Shown here: one piece after another, positions 6,982 through 8,146 of the stretch
Layout: each line of letters opens with the position of its first letter
How positions within the stretch are numbered: the stretch's first letter is position 1
NCBI GenBank assembly: GCA_903928755.1
Contig: CAIYSH010000380.1
Location: 1 to 8,146, forward strand
Length of the DNA stretch: 8,146 bases
From: an uncultured Alphaproteobacteria bacterium
GTDB taxonomy: Bacteria > Pseudomonadota > Alphaproteobacteria > Caulobacterales > Caulobacteraceae
Direction of reading: 5' to 3'
Position numbers and translations under genes: made by a program
The notes under the pieces: model-generated
Seen by the model: only the letters and a program-made list of their open reading frames with translations
Databases searched by the model: none
What the model was told of the DNA's origin: nothing

Positions 6982-8146
6982 ATGGAGACAAAAGCTGCAC
7001 ACAGCCCAGCCAATGGCAGGCTCGATCTGTCCACAAAGCTCTATTACGGCGCGGGTTCGGTGGCTTTTGGTGTCAAGGACAACGGCTTCAGCTACATGCT
7101 GCTGCTTTTTTACAATCAGGTTGTCGGCTTACCGGCCACCCGGGTTGGCCTAGCCTTGATGATCGCACTGTTGTTTGACGCGGTCATAGACCCCTTGATC
7201 GGGCACGTTTCAGACAATTTCCGCAGTCCCTGGGGGCGACGTCACCCGTTCATGTATGCGGCGGCCCTGCCCCTGGCGGTCTGTTATGTCGCAATCTGGA
7301 ACCCGCCGCACTGGTCCCCAGAGGCGCTCTTCTACTACCTCCTGACAATGGCCATCGTCATCCGGACCTTTGTCTCCTTCTACGAGGTCCCAAGTTCAGC
7401 CATGGCTGCTGAATTCAGCTCCAGCTATGACGAACGCTCAGTCCTGCTCAGCTACAGATACTTCTTTGCATGGATCGGTGGGCTGTCCATTCAGCTTCTC
7501 GCCTTTTCGGTCCTGCTGAAGCCTGATGCCACACACAAGGTCGGGCAGCTCAATCCTGCGGGCTATGCACAATATGGCCTGGTTGGCGCCGTCGTCATTT
7601 TCCTGGCCATCCTGATTTCAGCAGCTGGAACCCATCGCCACATAGGCATGCTCAGGGCACCGCCGCCGGAGAGAGAGCTGACCTTGCGACAGGCCGGGCG
7701 GGAAATGGCCCACACACTGTTCAACCGGTCTTTCCTGTTTTTGCTGGCCTCCAGTATTGCAACGGCAATGGCAGCCGGGCTTGGGGCTTCGCTCAATGGC
7801 TATTTCAACACCTATTTCTGGGGCTTTTCCGCCCGCGAGATTTCCCTGTTCACGGCAGGTGTCTTCCTGTCGGCGATCCTGGCCCTGGCTTTGGCACCGC
7901 AGCTGTCGCGACGGTTTGGCAAACGTGCAACCGCCATGACCGTCATGGTTCTGGCCCTGGCGTTTGGCATAGTGCCACTGCTTCTGCGACTGGCTGGTCT
8001 GTTTCCTGCCAACGGGACTGACCAGCTAGTATGGACAATCCTGGGCACATCAATCCTCGGCACGACTTTCGGGATCGTCGGCTCGACCATGGGGGCCTCG
8101 ATGATTGCCGATGTCGTGGAGGCTGCCGAACTGACCACGGGTCGCC
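6982..8146 (+). CDS. GPH-family (MFS_2) symporter, second of tandem pair (3' end outside window)
   Basis: The frame is open from ATG 6982 to the right edge, 388 codons, roughly four fifths of a normal carrier. It is a paralogue of the preceding gene: FYNQVVGLP (43-51) corresponds to FYNQVLGLP there, LLFDAVIDPLIG (63-74) carries the Asp66/Asp70 cation pair, and SPWGRRHPFMYAA follows. The late segment MGASMIADVVEAAELTTGR aligns with SALADVADQNEVTFGVR of the first copy. The MelB Asn58 position is Ile here rather than Ser, so the two copies may differ in cation or substrate preference. GAGG at 6969-6972, overlapping the upstream TGA, is nine bases from ATG, and a second GGAG (6976-6979) is very close to the start. 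The 11-base gap and this overlap suggest a single transcript with translational coupling. This frame is easily missed because it has no stop inside the window. Confidence 0.9.
   Translation, partial: METKAAHSPANGRLDLSTKLYYGAGSVAFGVKDNGFSYMLLLFYNQVVGLPATRVGLALMIALLFDAVIDPLIGHVSDNFRSPWGRRHPFMYAAALPLAVCYVAIWNPPHWSPEALFYYLLTMAIVIRTFVSFYEVPSSAMAAEFSSSYDERSVLLSYRYFFAWIGGLSIQLLAFSVLLKPDATHKVGQLNPAGYAQYGLVGAVVIFLAILISAAGTHRHIGMLRAPPPERELTLRQAGREMAHTLFNRSFLFLLASSIATAMAAGLGASLNGYFNTYFWGFSAREISLFTAGVFLSAILALALAPQLSRRFGKRATAMTVMVLALAFGIVPLLLRLAGLFPANGTDQLVWTILGTSILGTTFGIVGSTMGASMIADVVEAAELTTGR

Overview
The window comes from a bacterial chromosome or large replicon with fairly high GC (about 60% by eye), purine-rich Shine-Dalgarno sites and densely packed genes. 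GPH-type symporters beside a secreted alpha/beta hydrolase, a crotonase and an amidase suggest an oligotrophic, catabolically versatile alphaproteobacterium (Caulobacterales or Sphingomonadales). That placement is an impression from gene content and protein style, not a proof. No RNA genes, CRISPR arrays, insertion sequences or attachment sites were seen.

Layout. Positions 1-2585 hold two minus-strand genes read towards the left edge: a nitroreductase (2585 to 1905), then a secreted CocE/NonD-type hydrolase (1833 to beyond base 1). The hydrolase carries the residues that define alpha-amino acid ester hydrolases. A roughly 300-base divergent control region (2586-2889) separates these from a plus-strand pair: a crotonase-fold protein starting at TTG 2890, and an amidase-signature hydrolase (3754-5157) 36 bases after it. 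A second, visibly AT-richer non-coding stretch (5158-5479) holds three short odd-length palindromes and a TTGACA box. It leads into two tandem GPH/MFS_2 transporters, 5480-6970 and 6982 to beyond the right edge, only 11 bases apart.

How they may work together (inference). The content fits a scavenging or catabolic module for ester- or amide-linked compounds. A periplasmic hydrolase would release acyl or amino-acyl fragments, one or both symporters would bring products in, the amidase would cut remaining amides, and the crotonase would act on CoA thioesters. The nitroreductase could reduce a nitro, quinone or enone group. No substrate can be read from the sequence, and no local regulator gene is visible. 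The clearest residue-level points are the complete AEH carboxylate cluster in the hydrolase and the loss of both hydratase glutamates in the crotonase.
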